DNA from: Symsagittifera roscoffensis
Taxonomy: Eukaryota; Xenacoelomorpha; Acoela; Convolutidae
DNA length: 60,000 nucleotides
Assembly (NCBI RefSeq): GCF_963678635.1
Contig: NC_087067.1
Location: 49,904,233-49,964,232 of the forward strand
Direction of reading: 5' to 3'
Part shown: one piece after another, positions 32,240 to 45,600 of the stretch
Numbering within the stretch: position 1 is the first letter of the stretch
Layout: each line of letters opens with the position of its first letter
The notes under the pieces: generated by a model
Seen by the model: only the letters and a program-made list of their open reading frames with translations
Told to the model about the DNA's origin: nothing
Database searches by the model: none
Made by a program: the position numbers and the translations under genes

Positions 32240-34800
32240 CATTAATGTGTCGTCTCCATAGGTTTGAAAAGTGATGTCCGAGTTTCACGAGTATATCACA
32301 AAGGGGAGTCATATAATTATTGAAGAGAAGAAGCCCTAAAATTGACCCTTGAGGCACCCCGTTTGTTATTGGTAGATAATCACTTTGTTTTTTTTTCCGA
32401 CAAACTGCTCCAATTTCTAAGGTAAATTTCGATCAACTTTTATTTTCAAATTGGGACAAGCATAATTTGGTTGGAGCATCAACATGTGGTCAGGAGCATC
32501 AAGCGCAGCTTCTAGGTCAAGTGCAAGTAGGATTTTATTTGAATTTGGACCTAAATTATTTCGGATATCCATTATCACTCTCAATAGGTCTGTTTCACAT
32601 GAATGAAAATTTTGGTAGGCAGATTGCCATCTATCCAAAAGTTATGAATGCACCAGACGTTCCATTAATTCGGCATGAAAAATAGGATTTGATATTTGCC
32701 GATATTTATTCAACAGGTCGGGGCTTAACTGATACTTTGGCATGATGGAAACGTCGCTAATTTGATTGACGTCTTGCAAATGTCTTTGAAACCTGATTTT
32801 TTCCCTTAGCCAAGAGTGAAGAGGCAACGTCAGAAAACCGATTGATATCGTGCTTGTCGCCCATGCTCAGCTACTGGAATGAAATTTCCAAATTCATTGA
32901 GGGAACCTTTCCAAACTCTACTGTGAACATACCAGTGATTGCATAAGTAATGTTCAGAGTTTTCACTAGTTGATTTATTTTTTCAAGAAAGAAATGCATT
33001 GAAAACATTAGTTTAGAAAACGTGTCGCATACACTCTGGGTAAAGTTTTTGATTGGTTAATTCCAATAACTTTCTGAATTGCTCTGTGCTTCTATCTGTT
33101 CAATTTGCCTCTGTAGAAACAGGATTTTTCTCGTGAAAGAGTTCTCGAAAATCCATTAATTTTTGTTGTTTTATTATGACATCACTTTGTCTTGATATTC
33201 GGAAGCTCATTTCTCTTTTTGGTTTTTCTCGTTTAAAACCGTCAATTCATTGTCAAAATGAACAAGATTTTTGGTAAACTTTTGCTTTGCTTCTGGAGAG
33301 TAAAATTCACCGTGCGTATTTAGATTTCTTGTCAAAGGAGAACATAGTTAAACTGTCTTCTTGAAACATGAAGAGAGCGACAGATTTCCAATTACGATGA
33401 ACAACGCTCCTTTGGGGATTTAGTTTGAAAGAAATGAGCTTGTGATGAGTCCATGCAAATACCTCTAACACCACATTACGATCTAATTGTGATCTTTTTT
33501 GAAATGAATGCTTTGATCCCCATCACGATAACCTGGTCACGTTCTGATGCCAAGTTGGGGAGAAACTTATTTAGTTAGTCATAAAAGACCACAGAGATGC
33601 AGCAGGAGGGCGATATTTTGAAGCAATAAGATTTCCTCATGTTGAATCTAGCTGAGATGAAATCAGTTTGGTGAGTGAAAGTTTTCAATCAAATAATGTT
33701 TTAGACTCTTGGCGTAGATTACTGCAACACCACCTCCATTCCCACTGAGTTCTTGGGGGAGATATGAAGCTTTATAATTTTGAGTTTTCAATACATTGAT
33801 TGAAGATGTTAAACTTCGGAGGGATTACAGTCAATCCATGTTTCTAAGATGTTCAAAATTTAAAAGTAATTAGAGAGCAATAAGATATCAATACACTATG
33901 ATTTGTTTTGTTCTGAATTGAATGACCATTTACAAGTACCATGTTCAAAATATCGATCGAGTCGTCAAGTCATTTTTTCGGCTATGATTTAAGCTAATCC
34001 CGTGCAGCCAATATTTTCCTATCATATTGCTTTGGGCAAACTCGGCCTTCTCAACATTTTTAATATCATATTTGAGAACTGCATGAAATGAACTCTAATG
34101 AGATTCTGGTTTGGATTTTTTCTAATGGAAAGTAAATCTGTATCGATATTGATGCAATGCTCCATGATGTCGTCCGTCGTTGTTTCTGGCGAGCCATTCC
34201 GAGATAAATTTGTATTCGACGAGCAATTGTAACAAGCTCCTTGGCTACCGAATTGAATTTACTCTGCGTTTGCTTTCTAACAGCATTGATAGACGCTGGT
34301 GTGTTATTTTTCTTTGTTTGGATGTCTGTCCTAGTTTGCTGATCTCTGTCCTAGTCTGGATGTCCGCCCTAGTTTTCGTGATATCTGTTTCTATAAAATG
34401 GTGGAATAGTTCGTTTTACTCTAGGATCAGTTGATATTTCAATCAATACTGGGGCGTTTTATCAGTTTCCTTTCAATGATACTTCTTGATTTCTGTCAAT
34501 TCTTGGGTGAATTGCCCAAGTATTTTTTCAAGGTTGTAGAGCCGCTCTGAATTGACGTCAGGACCAGCTGAGTTTAATTTTCCATCAATGTAAATTCCAT
34601 TGCAACTAAGCATATCAATTGAATTCTTCCTGTTTTTCATGAATCTTGTCAGGTTCTAACAAGATACAGGCTGTGTGCGATGAGACGAAATGACACACCC
34701 GATTTTTGAGATGCATTCTCGATACTTTTAAGGCAAGTTGAACAGCAATGGTTTTGGTGACCATTATCACCAAACATGGCAGTGATATAATTGTTTGAAA
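32240..34800 (-). mobile_element. Degenerate CR1/jockey-like LINE with endonuclease and RT
   Basis: On the minus strand, in order: a start resembling LVNGHSIQNKTN (about 33925), an ETWID block (about 33833) and GNGGGVAVIYAKSLK (about 33728). These are signatures of the APE-type endonuclease. Then come LLNKYRQISNPIFHAELMER (about 32690), QSAYQNFHSCETDLLRV (about 32600), LDLEAALDAPDH (about 32500) and GVPQGSILGLLLF (about 32340), all reverse transcriptase blocks. Many frameshifts and stops; non-functional. A frame at 34615-34806 upstream may be part of its first ORF. Confidence 0.85.
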
Positions 34801-35054
34801 AGACACTATTTAAGCTCTGTTAAATCCCTTGCAATCTTAAGAACTCGCAAACATTTTCCAAAAGGTGTCAATTTTGATTAATGAATTGCCATTGAGCTGC
34901 TTCAAGATCACATTACGAGGACAACCTCATGTTAATAACTCTTGTTACACCGAAGACTTTAGTCAAGGTGTTATGGTATCGTGTAACGGGGTTTTTTTTT
35001 TAATGTTGTCTGTTGTCAAGTGTCGACAAATAACGTCCACAGTTATCAATTATC
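34801..35054. other. Non-coding
   Basis: No feature recognised between the LINE remnant and the low-complexity tract. Confidence 0.3.
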
Positions 35055-35749
35055 ATGTGGGCTGGACTATATCGCGCTATGTCACGTGATTGCGTATGTT
35101 TGTTTCTTTATTTGTTCATCTTTATTTATTTAATTATCTGTTATTCTATTTATTTAATTATGTTTAGTTTGCTTATATTTATTTATAATTTATGTATGTA
35201 CATATTTATTTTTGTTTATTTTTATCACGTGTTTTGTTTATTTATTTAGTTATTCTTTCTTTCATTTAGTTTTGCTTTTATTATTTCTGCGTGTGTATTT
35301 ATTTAATTTATTTATTTTCATTTATTTATATTATGGGTCTGTTTGTTTGGTTATTTGTTCATATATATTTTTTCATGTCTATTTAATTATTTGTACATTT
35401 CACTTTTGCTTTTATATATTTATTTATTTATTTATTTATGTATTTATTTATGTATTTATTTATTTATTTATGTATTGATTTATTTTTTTATTGCTTATTT
35501 ATTTATCAGGTGTGTTTTGTTTATTTGTTGATATTTATTTCTATATTTATTTAATTATTCTTTCTTTCATTTAGTTTTGCTTTTATTATTTATGTATGTG
35601 TATTTATTTCATTTATTTATTTTCATTTATTCATATTATGGGTCTGTTTGTTTGGTTATTTGTTCATATATATTTTTTCATGTCTATTTAATTATTTGTA
35701 CATTTCACTTTTGCTTTTGTTTATTTATATATTAAGTACGACATTTAGT
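35055..35749. repeat. TTTA-rich low-complexity DNA with a 305-bp direct repeat
   Basis: Almost entirely T and A with TTTATTTA runs. A block with TTTGGTTATTTGTTCATAT and CACTTTTGC occurs at about 35250-35425 and again 305 bases later. The long frames here encode only F, Y, L and I and are not genes. Confidence 0.85.
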
Positions 35750-36620
35750 TCTACGATTGTTATTTCAGGTCCTTTGTCAATATTTCAGGCTCTTTGTCAA
35801 TATAGCAAAATTTTGGTTTATATATGTGTTAGTAAGATTTTTAGTTCTACAACGTTTATTCAGGCTCTTTGTCGATATAGCAAAATATTGGTGTATACAT
35901 GTGTTAGTACGATTTTAGCTCTAGAATTGTTATTTCAGGCTCTTCGTCAATATAGCAATATTTTAGCGTATACATGTGTTAAGACCATTTTTAGTTCTCG
36001 AACTGTTATTTTATGATCTATGTCAATATATCAAAATTTTAGTGTATACATGTGTTATTACGATTTTTAGTTCTCGAACTGTTATTTCATGATCTTTGTC
36101 AATATATCAAAATTTTATTGTATACATGTGTTAGTACCATTTTTAGTTCTCGAACTGTTATTCCATGATCTTTGTCAATATAGCAAAATTTTGGTGTATA
36201 CATGTGTTAGTACGATTTTTAGCTCTAGAACTGTTATTCCATGATCTTTGTCAATATAGCAAAAATTTGACGTATACATGTGTTAGTACGATTTTTAGCT
36301 CTCGAACTGTTATTTCATGATCTTTGCCAATATAGCAAAATTTTGGTGTATACATGTGTTCGTACGATTTTTAGCTCACGAACTGTTATTTCAGGCTCTT
36401 TGTCAATATAGTAAAATTTTGGTGTATACATGTGTTAGTGCGATTTTTAGTTCTAGAAGTGTTATTTTATGATCTTCGTTGATATATCAAAAATTTAACC
36501 TATACATGTGTTAGTACGATTTTTAGTTCTAGAACTGTTATTTCAGGCTCTTTCTCGATATAGCAAAATTTTGGTGTATACATGTATTAGTACGATTTTT
36601 TGTTCTAGAACTGTTATTCT
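35750..36620. repeat. Minisatellite, 75-76 bp unit, about 11-12 copies
   Basis: The marker TACATGTGTTAGTACGAT recurs at 35825, 35900, 35975, 36051, 36127, 36203, 36279, 36355, 36431, 36507 and 36583, giving periods of 75, 75 and then 76 throughout. The unit also contains GTTCTCGAACTGTTATTTCA and GTCAATATAGCAAAATTTT. Open frames crossing it are by-products. Confidence 0.95.
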
Positions 36621-37091
36621 TCAATTATTAGTTGTTCAAGTTGTTTGGTTTTTGCTTCAGTTTCTATGCCTTCGGTGTATTGCGCGTAGCGCCTATGTTA
36701 TATAAATAGTGTTACCAAGCTTTTTTTATCAAATGATGCCTAATCAAAATTTTGGCAAATGTTGGGCTCTGGATTTCACAACTTGTCTGTGAACATTAAT
36801 AAACTTGCATTGCATAAATTTGAAATCTACAGACATTTAATGAAACTCGTTTTAACGGTGGCCTTTCGCGGAGCAGGCTAGACGAAAAACAAATTCGTAA
36901 TTTTGTTCTCGGAGAGCCGAAAAGTTTTTTTGTTCCCGGATAGCCGAAATCGTTTTTGCTTCCTGATAGTCAAAAAAATTTGATTTGCTCAAAGCTGATT
37001 ATTAATCGTTCAAAAACGTTAAATTCTTGCATCAATTTTCAATTACTGGCTTAGCTCATTGTAATGGTACGATGCAAATTTGTTTCTCAGA
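36621..37091. other. Non-coding with short GATAGCCGAAA repeats
   Basis: About 36885-36975 holds three spaced copies of a (C/G)GGATAGCCGAAA-like motif. The same motif recurs at 38755-38885, so the transposon at 37092-38124 appears to sit inside an older repeat. Confidence 0.4.
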
Positions 37092-38124
37092 GGTCCCACG
37101 CGTCAGGGAAAACCGGGAAATGTCAGGGAATTAAAAAAACTGTCAGGGAAATCAGGGAATTCGAGTCAAGGCCTGCTAATGACCTTTAGTAGCATATAAT
37201 CATGTTGGTACCTATTTTCAGATTGAGATTAATGTCAAGCAGGAAAACGCATTACTGTCTCGAATGGGAAAATCCTAGCAACTTCCCAGATTTTGCAGAT
37301 TGAATCAAGCGCGTTCCAAATGACCCGTTCTCGGCAAATGTCGCGGAAAACCATTTCAGTTGAGCAATATGGGCAAACGAGCTTTGAAAAGTCACGCAAA
37401 GGCTAAAAAGCACCAATACGCACTGAGGCTACGACGTACAGAGGGACCATTTTTCACCCCGGCTGTACCGGAAGGCGAACCTTCGACTGAGAATCCTCAT
37501 CAGCCTGCCGAACAGTCGTAAGAGCGCACAGTCAATTTCTTGATCGTTCAATTTTTTGGTTGTTTTTTTTTCTGGGGCAATCATTTTTTCATTTACCGCA
37601 ATGAAGCTGTCACAAAACGAAGAGATTAAGAGCACATGAAGGCGCACAGAGCGCAACTTTGCATTGAGCGCACATGATGGAGCACACAGTCATAGCCCAG
37701 AGAACTGTACACGATTGGATCCCTCATTCTGGGAAGCAGTTGTCCCGTGATTTGGTGGACAAACGTATGATGGATGCAAAAAAAGGTTGTCGGCAACGCT
37801 ATGAAAAAGCCTTTAAAACTGACCAAAAGAATCATACACAGAAGGAAGCAGTTTGTTCTGAGAAGCGGAAGATTATGAGCGAACTTTCGGCTTTGCAAAA
37901 GAAACGCCAAACAATCGACCAATAAGTGAAACAGTACAAAGAAATGTTGGATTTGGAAATTGAGCAGAAAATGTTAAATCTGTGAACGAACTGATTTTTT
38001 TTCATGGAAATATTTCTTGAATATAGAGGCACATCGTTGTGCAAAAGTCAGGGAATTTGTTCAGCGAATGTCAGGGAAAACCGGGAAATGTCTGGGATTT
38101 TTAAATTGAAAATACCGTGGGACC
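37092..38124 (+). mobile_element. DNA transposon remnant encoding a BED-like finger protein
   Basis: Ends are GGTCCCACG and CGTGGGACC, each followed inward by GTCAGGGAA-type repeats (GTCAGGGAAAACCGGGAAAT occurs at both ends). The interior encodes a broken protein. From ATG 37232, a W-to-stop change and a one-base shift interrupt a frame that contains RVPNDPFSA and NMGKRALKSHAKAKKH, the pattern of BED/C2H2-type fingers near the N-terminus of hAT-like transposon proteins. A second frame (37674-37925) is a charged, coiled-coil-like stretch rich in K, E and R, ending in AL-QKKRQTIDQ. No catalytic domain is visible. No target duplication found. Confidence 0.7.
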
Positions 38125-39670
38125 CGTGGTTTCTAACCTAAGTCGCAATTGAAAGTCCCGCCTGTATTGGCTCAAAAGTGTTCATTGTTGGTTGCTGAAT
38201 CAGGAGGATTGGCACTGTTACATATTGGCTGTATATGAGCTTTGAAATTTGATTTTTAGTGATTTAACACAGCTGATGCTTTTGTGAGTCATCAATTGAA
38301 GCAAAAAAAGCTATTTGTTACATACGACAGAACTATAATAAAAAATTACTTTTCAGAAATTTTCCAACTCCGTATATTTCGCGATTTTTTTTTGATATGC
38401 ATAATTCATACAAAGTTTTATTCCACAGTTTCCAGTCAATTGCGTGCAAAGTTTGTGTGCTTGCGTTTAATTTTTTATTTTTCAAATTATTACATACAAA
38501 CTCCTAGACCGTCATCTTTTTTTGGGTTAATGCGTTAAAATTGGGGTTTCTGGCGTAGGGTGGATATTGCGTTAAAGCAATCGCAATTTTTATGGCGCTT
38601 TTTTATTAGATCGACTAAGTTAGTGATATACCAAAACGCTATGAAGATCTAAATTTTGACAAAATTTCTTGCGACAGGCAGTTACGTTGCAGTTTTGAGA
38701 CTTTTTTGGCAATACACTTATTTAATACTGTTGCTTTTTACTGGTTAACCGAAAGGAAATTTCTTCCCGTATAGCCGAAAAATTTTGTTATCGGATATGG
38801 GAAAAAATTTGTTCCCTGTTGACTGAAAAAAAATTGTTACCGAATAGCTGGAAAAAAAATGATCCCATATAGCCTAAAGAAACTTTGCGTTTCCAAGTAG
38901 GCGCACTTTGTTATGTAATTTCATAAAAGCAAGCTTTCAGATAATATTTGTAGTTAATTGAATTTTTGTTAGCTTTGTTTAGAAAATATAACATATTTTA
39001 ATCTTTCGAATAAGAAGTGTTCAATTTTTGTGTCGAGTTTGCTTTTTTAGCCTTATTTCTTGATTTGCTAATTATCTTAATATTTTTTTCGGTTATCCGG
39101 GAATGCGGCTACGCATCGATTTAACGGCTAAAATGTCGTTGTCGACGGCATTCAAAACAAGCCAGAATAAGCACTCGCCGGCCAAAAACCAAGTTTAAGG
39201 TCTAACCTAGGGTTTAATCCTTTCAAAGTACAAGATCTTGGTCATGATAATGCTTTCTGCGCTGCTTGTTATTAATCGAATCTGTTTATAAAATTATCAA
39301 AAAATAAAAACTTATCCGAAAAAAGGCGATCATAATAAATATATGAATTTTTAAAAAAGATTATATTGTCTTAAAATTAAGACAAAGCGAAAAGCTGGTG
39401 AAAGAGAAAGTCTGCCTGTCGATGCTTGCAAATGCAGTATTGGTGCACAAAGTGCTATGAAGTGAGGATCTCCTAACTCACTATGGCTTATGTTATATAT
39501 TGTCATTACAAGAGAACTTGTATAAGCGTTTGTGGTTCAATGAATTTACTCTTCGAATATTCATATTTCAGATGTCTTGAATGGCGGAAGTTGTTTATCG
39601 CTGATTTAAATTTGAAGCACACTTAGTCGTGCTTTTTGTCCTTCTTCGTTTTTGATTGACAAGTAGAGAC
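38125..39670. other. Non-coding, upstream of PEX5
   Basis: No gene. It includes a repeat copy at 38755-38885 with TATAGCCGAAAAATTTTG-like units. The PEX5 promoter must lie near the right end, but no motif stands out. Confidence 0.4.
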
Positions 39671-42600
39671 ATGTCATCTTCAGTAGAGAAATCCCTGTTC
39701 GATGCAGACTGTTTGGGCAACAACAGTCTAATCAAGTTAGCCCAGACGTCGACGGCAGATGGACCCCATGGTAGCAGGTTAGATGAAATGTCACCGTTTT
39801 TATTCGAAGATTTCACGGAATCATTTTCAATATTAAGAACCGGTTTTTGAATCAGGTCAACGAATGAGTTCTGAAATCTTGAGAAAAAATAGTATTAAGC
39901 AATATTAAACTTCTAAAACAATGTTATTTTTGCTTTTGTATGTTTTAGATCTAATAAAGGTTTTTTATATTTCTGTACCAGAAAGCAAGAATGAATTTAT
40001 TTCTCCAAACAAGTACGCAACATGGTATCAACAAAATCAAACAAGACTGCTCGTATCAGGGCGAAGCCCTGAATGTTCCGACTGCCTTTTAAGGTTTATG
40101 GAGCAGTAATAACATTAAAAAGTTCAATGAAATAAAACAAAATGAAAAATTTTTTTCTTCGAAAATTTGAAATTTTTTTAATGAAAATCATCACCCCCCA
40201 CGCCATATAAAGTACAAAAGGATAAATTTTGCTCCTTGTAACACACCATTTATGGCAAATAAGCTTTTTTAACCAATTTGGAACGATTTCTAAGACGGAT
40301 TAACTCTCCGCTTACGCGTTAATAGCGCGAAATATATCGCGCGTTAATTGTCTTAAATTGGCCAAAATGGCTATCTTTAAACCCCCGTAACTTTACGAAA
40401 AATGATCACAGGTGAAATATCTTTTCAAATTTGAGCTCAGGACAACAATACCTTTCGAATGATATTAAAAAATTCCGTCAAAAATGGCTAGTTAAAAAGT
40501 CGAAATTTGTCTGAAGAAAAAAAACCCACCCGAGCACAAATATTCCGTTACTTTCGTATCGAAAGTCGGAACAACAAATACTGACAAAACTAATTAAATA
40601 TTTTACAGGTCTGTTGTGCGAAGGAAAGTTGCAATTTCCTCATCTTCGTCCTCAAATTTAGAAGCTAATTTGTCATCCCAACCAGTTTTGGTACTTAACT
40701 CATCAAGTCTGCAGCCACAGAACCAATCAGTGACAGAAAATACTGGACAAATCGGAATCGACGATTTTGTAGATGAGTTTTTGGCTACACAATCTAATCA
40801 AAATGCTAGCAGTAGATTGTCGTCAAGTGGTAAGCATCTTACGATTGTCCTCGTAAGTCCAATTAGACATTTATTGGAGCGCCTTGAAGGAAATTTTATG
40901 TAGTTTAATGTTTTTTAAGACCAGCAGTTGTCAATGTAGTTCAAAAATACCTAATTGCATCCTTAGTTAATTAAGTGTTTACTACGAGAATAATTAGAAG
41001 TAAATCGTTTATTTGAAGTGTTCTTCAAAAGGGTTTGGTAAAGATTTGTTCAAATTATTGTTTGGAGCTCTACTGAAGTTGTTTTCAAGGAGTCTATCCA
41101 AGATGTCCCATCCCGGCATCTCATGTTCGTCATTTTTTGATGATATAACTGATAGTTATACAAAGTTTCTTAAATATGTTTGTATTTGGTAATTACTCCT
41201 CACTCTAAATATTATTTGAGTCAGTCAAGCCGACAAAAATTTACTATGACTCAAAATTATGTCATGTGGAGCGGGGGACAGAAAGGAGCTAACGTGCGTG
41301 GGGTTTTTTGATATCCCTTTTTCATGAGTAGACATAGAGCAGATCAGCTGATCTCGTTATCTACCCTTTCCAAGGGTTTCGTATTATCAGTATTTTGTTT
41401 GTTATGTAATTTATACTCTTGGATAAATTAATCTTCTTTTTCTATCCATCAAATATTTCTTCGCTGTTAAGTGTGCTTATTCCGTTGTCATTGCAGGTGC
41501 TTTTGTTATCCCTGCCTCTCAATGGTCAAATGAGTTTGTATCTTTTACTGGATCCCTTTCGAGGCCACATCCACCTGTCATCTATTTCGGACGGGACTTT
41601 AGATCTGCTCCTCTTCTTCATCGCTTACCTCAAGTTATCAGGTCTACCAATCAGAATGAGCGAGGCAATGCGGAAAAGTGGGCTGATCAGTTCTCTTCTT
41701 CCCAGGAAGATGAAAGTACGAATGATGGTCGGAAAAGTGATCAAGATGGTTTTGAATCAGCCTGGTCGGAGGCGGAAGGACAAACGCAGGGTTAGTTCTA
41801 CGAATTTAAAGATTCTCATTGGGGTTGTGAGTGCATTTAAGTTTGGATTAGCAATTAATTTTGGATTTTTCCAGAGAAAAACAAACAGTAATTACCTAAT
41901 TGTGCTATTTAATTTATTTTGGCTAGCTGGCATTTTCGCATTTAGTGTTTTTCTTTATAAAAGAGCGGAAGTTTTTTTTCCAGAAGATGATACATGTGGC
42001 ATTTTAAATTAATCGATGTTGTTAAAATCGGTTTGTTTTTTCACTCTGATTCTTTCTATTGCAATATGTGCCGTTGCAATAAGTACTGTGTTGAATATCT
42101 TGAATTGAGTTGTAGAAACAATCAAAAGGTAACTGGAAAAGAGCTAATTTTTGATAGCTAGCCCCGATATTTCTGCAGTAGTTACTTCTTTGAAATATAT
42201 AATTTTTAGAAGATGGCGCGTCTACAGCTGAGATATTTGACAACCTGGAACAAGAGTGGCAGAATATTCTGAAGAAGTACGAGGAACAGCAGACTAACAA
42301 CACACTGCGTGAACAGATGGAGTCGGCCTGGATGTCAGAGGAAGACGAGGCCATCATGTTCGGAGCAGGAGGAAGGGGTGGGGACTATTTGGACCACGTG
42401 AACAGATACAGGTTCAATGAGGAGAATCCATTTGAAGGCGTGGAAGACGCACTGCAGAAAGGAATTGAGCGGTTGGTGGCTTAGAACATCCGTGAACATC
42501 TATGTTAATTTTTTTTGCACAGTGATTAGCATTGTTTTTAAAGCCAAAATTTGACTAGTAGCGGCACCTGACTACGTGTTTTTGGACGAATCTCTAATTT

Positions 42601-45600
42601 GAGCAAATTGTTTGAAGTATTGTTGCAGCACCAATTTTTCGTAGGCTTGTTCCAGATAACAATTTTTTTTCTATTTGCAGGTAAAAAAAGTTGGTAGGTA
42701 GTCTTGTTGAAATTTTTTTGGGTAGTTTTGTTGCAGGTAAAAAAATTGCAGTCTTCTGAAATTAAAAAAAAAATCTTCGAATTCAAATTAAAGTCGACCG
42801 TTCAGGTTAAAAGCAGGCGACATTCCCAACGCAGTTCTGCTGTTCGAAGAAGCAGTGAAACAGTCGGAAGAGAAGGAGCGAGCGTGGTTCTACCTGGGAG
42901 TGGCCCAAACAGAGAACGAGAACGACGAAGCGGCCATCAGAGCCCTGAACGAGACACTTCAGCTGAACGAGAACAATCTGGAGGCGCTAATGGCACTGTC
43001 TGCCAGCTACACTAATGAAGGTAACTTTTTTAAAGTGTAACAGAATGAAGTGATTTTCACGTATATAGGTCTTCAATCAAGACTCTTGATGATTTTTTGT
43101 TTATTCGTTTTTTTTTCAGGAAAAAGACAACAAAATTTTTCAAGCTCAAATTTGATTTGTTTTTAAGCTTTCTTCATTTCATTTCTGAAAAAGAAGGCAC
43201 ACTCTAATATCGACCAGCAAACGTGAAAAAGTCACAAAAACGTGAATGACTTCCTGTTTTTAAAATGGACTTTAACTCTCTGAATTCCCAGCGAAATTTA
43301 AAAATTAGCTCTCTAAATGTGCCATTTATCAACATTATTTGAAGTTCAAAGAACTTCAACGTGATGTATTTTTTTTTTGAAAGTTTCAATCATTTTTGGT
43401 ATCCTTGTTCTTTTACACTTTTCAAAAGGGCGATAGAGTTAGGTGACAAATCGTAATTGAAATAAACTCGTCAAGTCTAATCAAATTTAGTGTCGAGACA
43501 AATTGGTCTCCGTTTATTTGGTTTTTCAGACAGACCACTTTATTGAATTTTTTAGACTCTCAGTCACCAGCTTTCTTTGAGGTTGTCAGAATTGGCTGGA
43601 AGAAATAAACGGCCCATACGCCTTAGTTTTGAATACCTCGTATATGTGCAATTCTTTCACTGAGCAAGCATATCTTGTAGGTTTCTTTATAATATGCTAC
43701 TGACTGATATCTCCGTTTTCTTAAAAATATTATCAGAATTTGGTTTTGTTTCGTTTCAAGTTTTTGTAGTGATAATTTATTAGCTGTGCCGTACACTATA
43801 ACCCCATGTTGCAGTACCGGCTGAATGTGACTGAAATAGGTTTTAATTAGTTGTGCTGTCGTTAGTACGCCACGCAATCGGTAGAGCAACCCCCAAAAAT
43901 TATTCAGTTTTTGACGAGAATTATTCATTCTTTATTGCTGATCTATTTGTTATCTCAGGAGATATGGCTAGAGCAGTGGACACTTTGGAACTGTGGCTGC
44001 AGAAAAATTCCACGTTTTCTGGGATCCCGACATTAACCTTGGAGGAACCACAAGAGGACAGTAGGTCTCCTCTGTCGGTCTCCTCTCTCTTCCGGTTTCA
44101 GTCCAAGTCGGAGGATCTGTTGAAGTTGTTTGAACAGGCACTGATGGTGTCGCCTCAAGATGTGAATGTGCTGACAGCTGTCGGTATTTTGAACTGTGTG
44201 CGCAATGACTACGCCACCGCGGCCAATATTTTCAGGTAATCAACTAGATATGACAAGCTAAATAAATGAAAACAGGGGCGGATTAAGGGGAGGGGGCGGA
44301 CGCCCCCCCCCGCTCAGGGATTCGACCCCCTGCCGACCCAAAGGGTCCCCCCTTTGGTTGTTTTTTAAGAAATGAATTTCTGGCCGACCGACCCTAAAAT
44401 TTTGCTAAAGCGCCAATATATACTAATTGTGAGGTGGGAGCGCGCGCCCAAAAGATGCGATTTTTTGGTCAAAATTTTCCAAAAAGTGCCCAAAAACGGC
44501 CTAAACAGCGTCTTTTTAGTGCTTTAGGAGAGCTCGGAAAATCAATTTAGTCGACCTAAAAAAAGTTCCGCCCCTGAATGAAAAATAAAAAAATACTAGT
44601 TCAATTGATCGATATTGATGAAGTGGATTTGGACTTGAAGTTTGAAGAATTAATGTTGTAAAATTAGAAAATAAGCTAGTTGACAAAAGCCAGTTTGTTG
44701 TAGTGATACTCAGTTTGTCCTGTGCTTTCGAATTTTATTCGACAGTTTAATTATATTATCATTTCCACGAACAAGTTTAATATTTAGAAATAACCAGGCA
44801 ATCTTTTTAGGCAATGTGTTGGCCTGGATCCGAAGAATGCATTACTTTGGAATCGACTCGGAGCATGTCTCGCAAATGGAGATCGGAGCGAAGAAGCAAT
44901 CAGGTAACGTAATTGAAACTAATTTTAAGAGTTAATGAATGATGTGTATTGAGTTATGACCGAGGTTTAACTCATAGAGTAATTTCGGATAGGGTACACC
45001 GTCTGCTCGTCACGCTATCTTATTTTCGGCCGGATAGATTCGTGCAACTTCTTAGTCTAATACCGATCCTAATCTTACTCTTATATCTACTAGTCTCAGG
45101 GTGTTTAACCTAGTCTCTGCTAGGCTCAATAGATCTAGAGTATACTGGCTTTTTGCGATTGCTAGAAGGTCTATTGGAGAGGTAACTAATTTCTAAGTTA
45201 AATTCAAATCTCTCTGGTGCTGAAATTACAAGTAATTTCAGCACTTGCAAATAAGTGGGTTGTTAGTTAGATGGATCATGATTGGTTAATATTAAATATT
45301 TTATAGTGATAAAATATCCAATTTATAACCAATAATAAAATGTAGTTTAGATCTGGTTCCACCATTCTGACTGATTCGAGTTGCCTGGTTTTTTTCTGGA
45401 AAAAGTTAAACATTGTTCAATCTCAATTATAATTTTATTGATGTGATTTTTGGTTTCTTTCAGGTACAATCTGTTTTTACGAGGGAGAGTTGATGTTTTA
45501 CGTGTATTTACACTGATTCGACATGTCCGGTGTTTTCGGAGATTAGAGTTTGAAATTTTTCACGCTAAAGTATATTTATTTGAGCGGTGTGATTTTGGTT

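Noticed and set aside
35055-36016. Several overlapping open frames of F, Y, L and I
   Set aside because: They are translations of TTTA-rich low-complexity DNA and of the 76-bp minisatellite.
35750-36620. Regularly spaced repeats reminiscent of a CRISPR array
   Set aside because: The whole 76-base unit repeats with scattered differences; there is no constant repeat alternating with unique spacers, and the genome is eukaryotic.
37429-38044. Minus-strand open frames inside the 37092-38124 element
   Set aside because: They are antisense to the finger and coiled-coil frames, which carry the recognisable pattern.
41419-42012. A 197-codon + strand frame in the PEX5 region
   Set aside because: It is the wrong frame over PEX5 exon 3. 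The correct frame gives the WxxxF motifs and fits the neighbouring exon phases.
42704-43015. A 103-codon frame over PEX5 exon 5
   Set aside because: Frame-shifted shadow of the exon; the true frame encodes TPR sequence.
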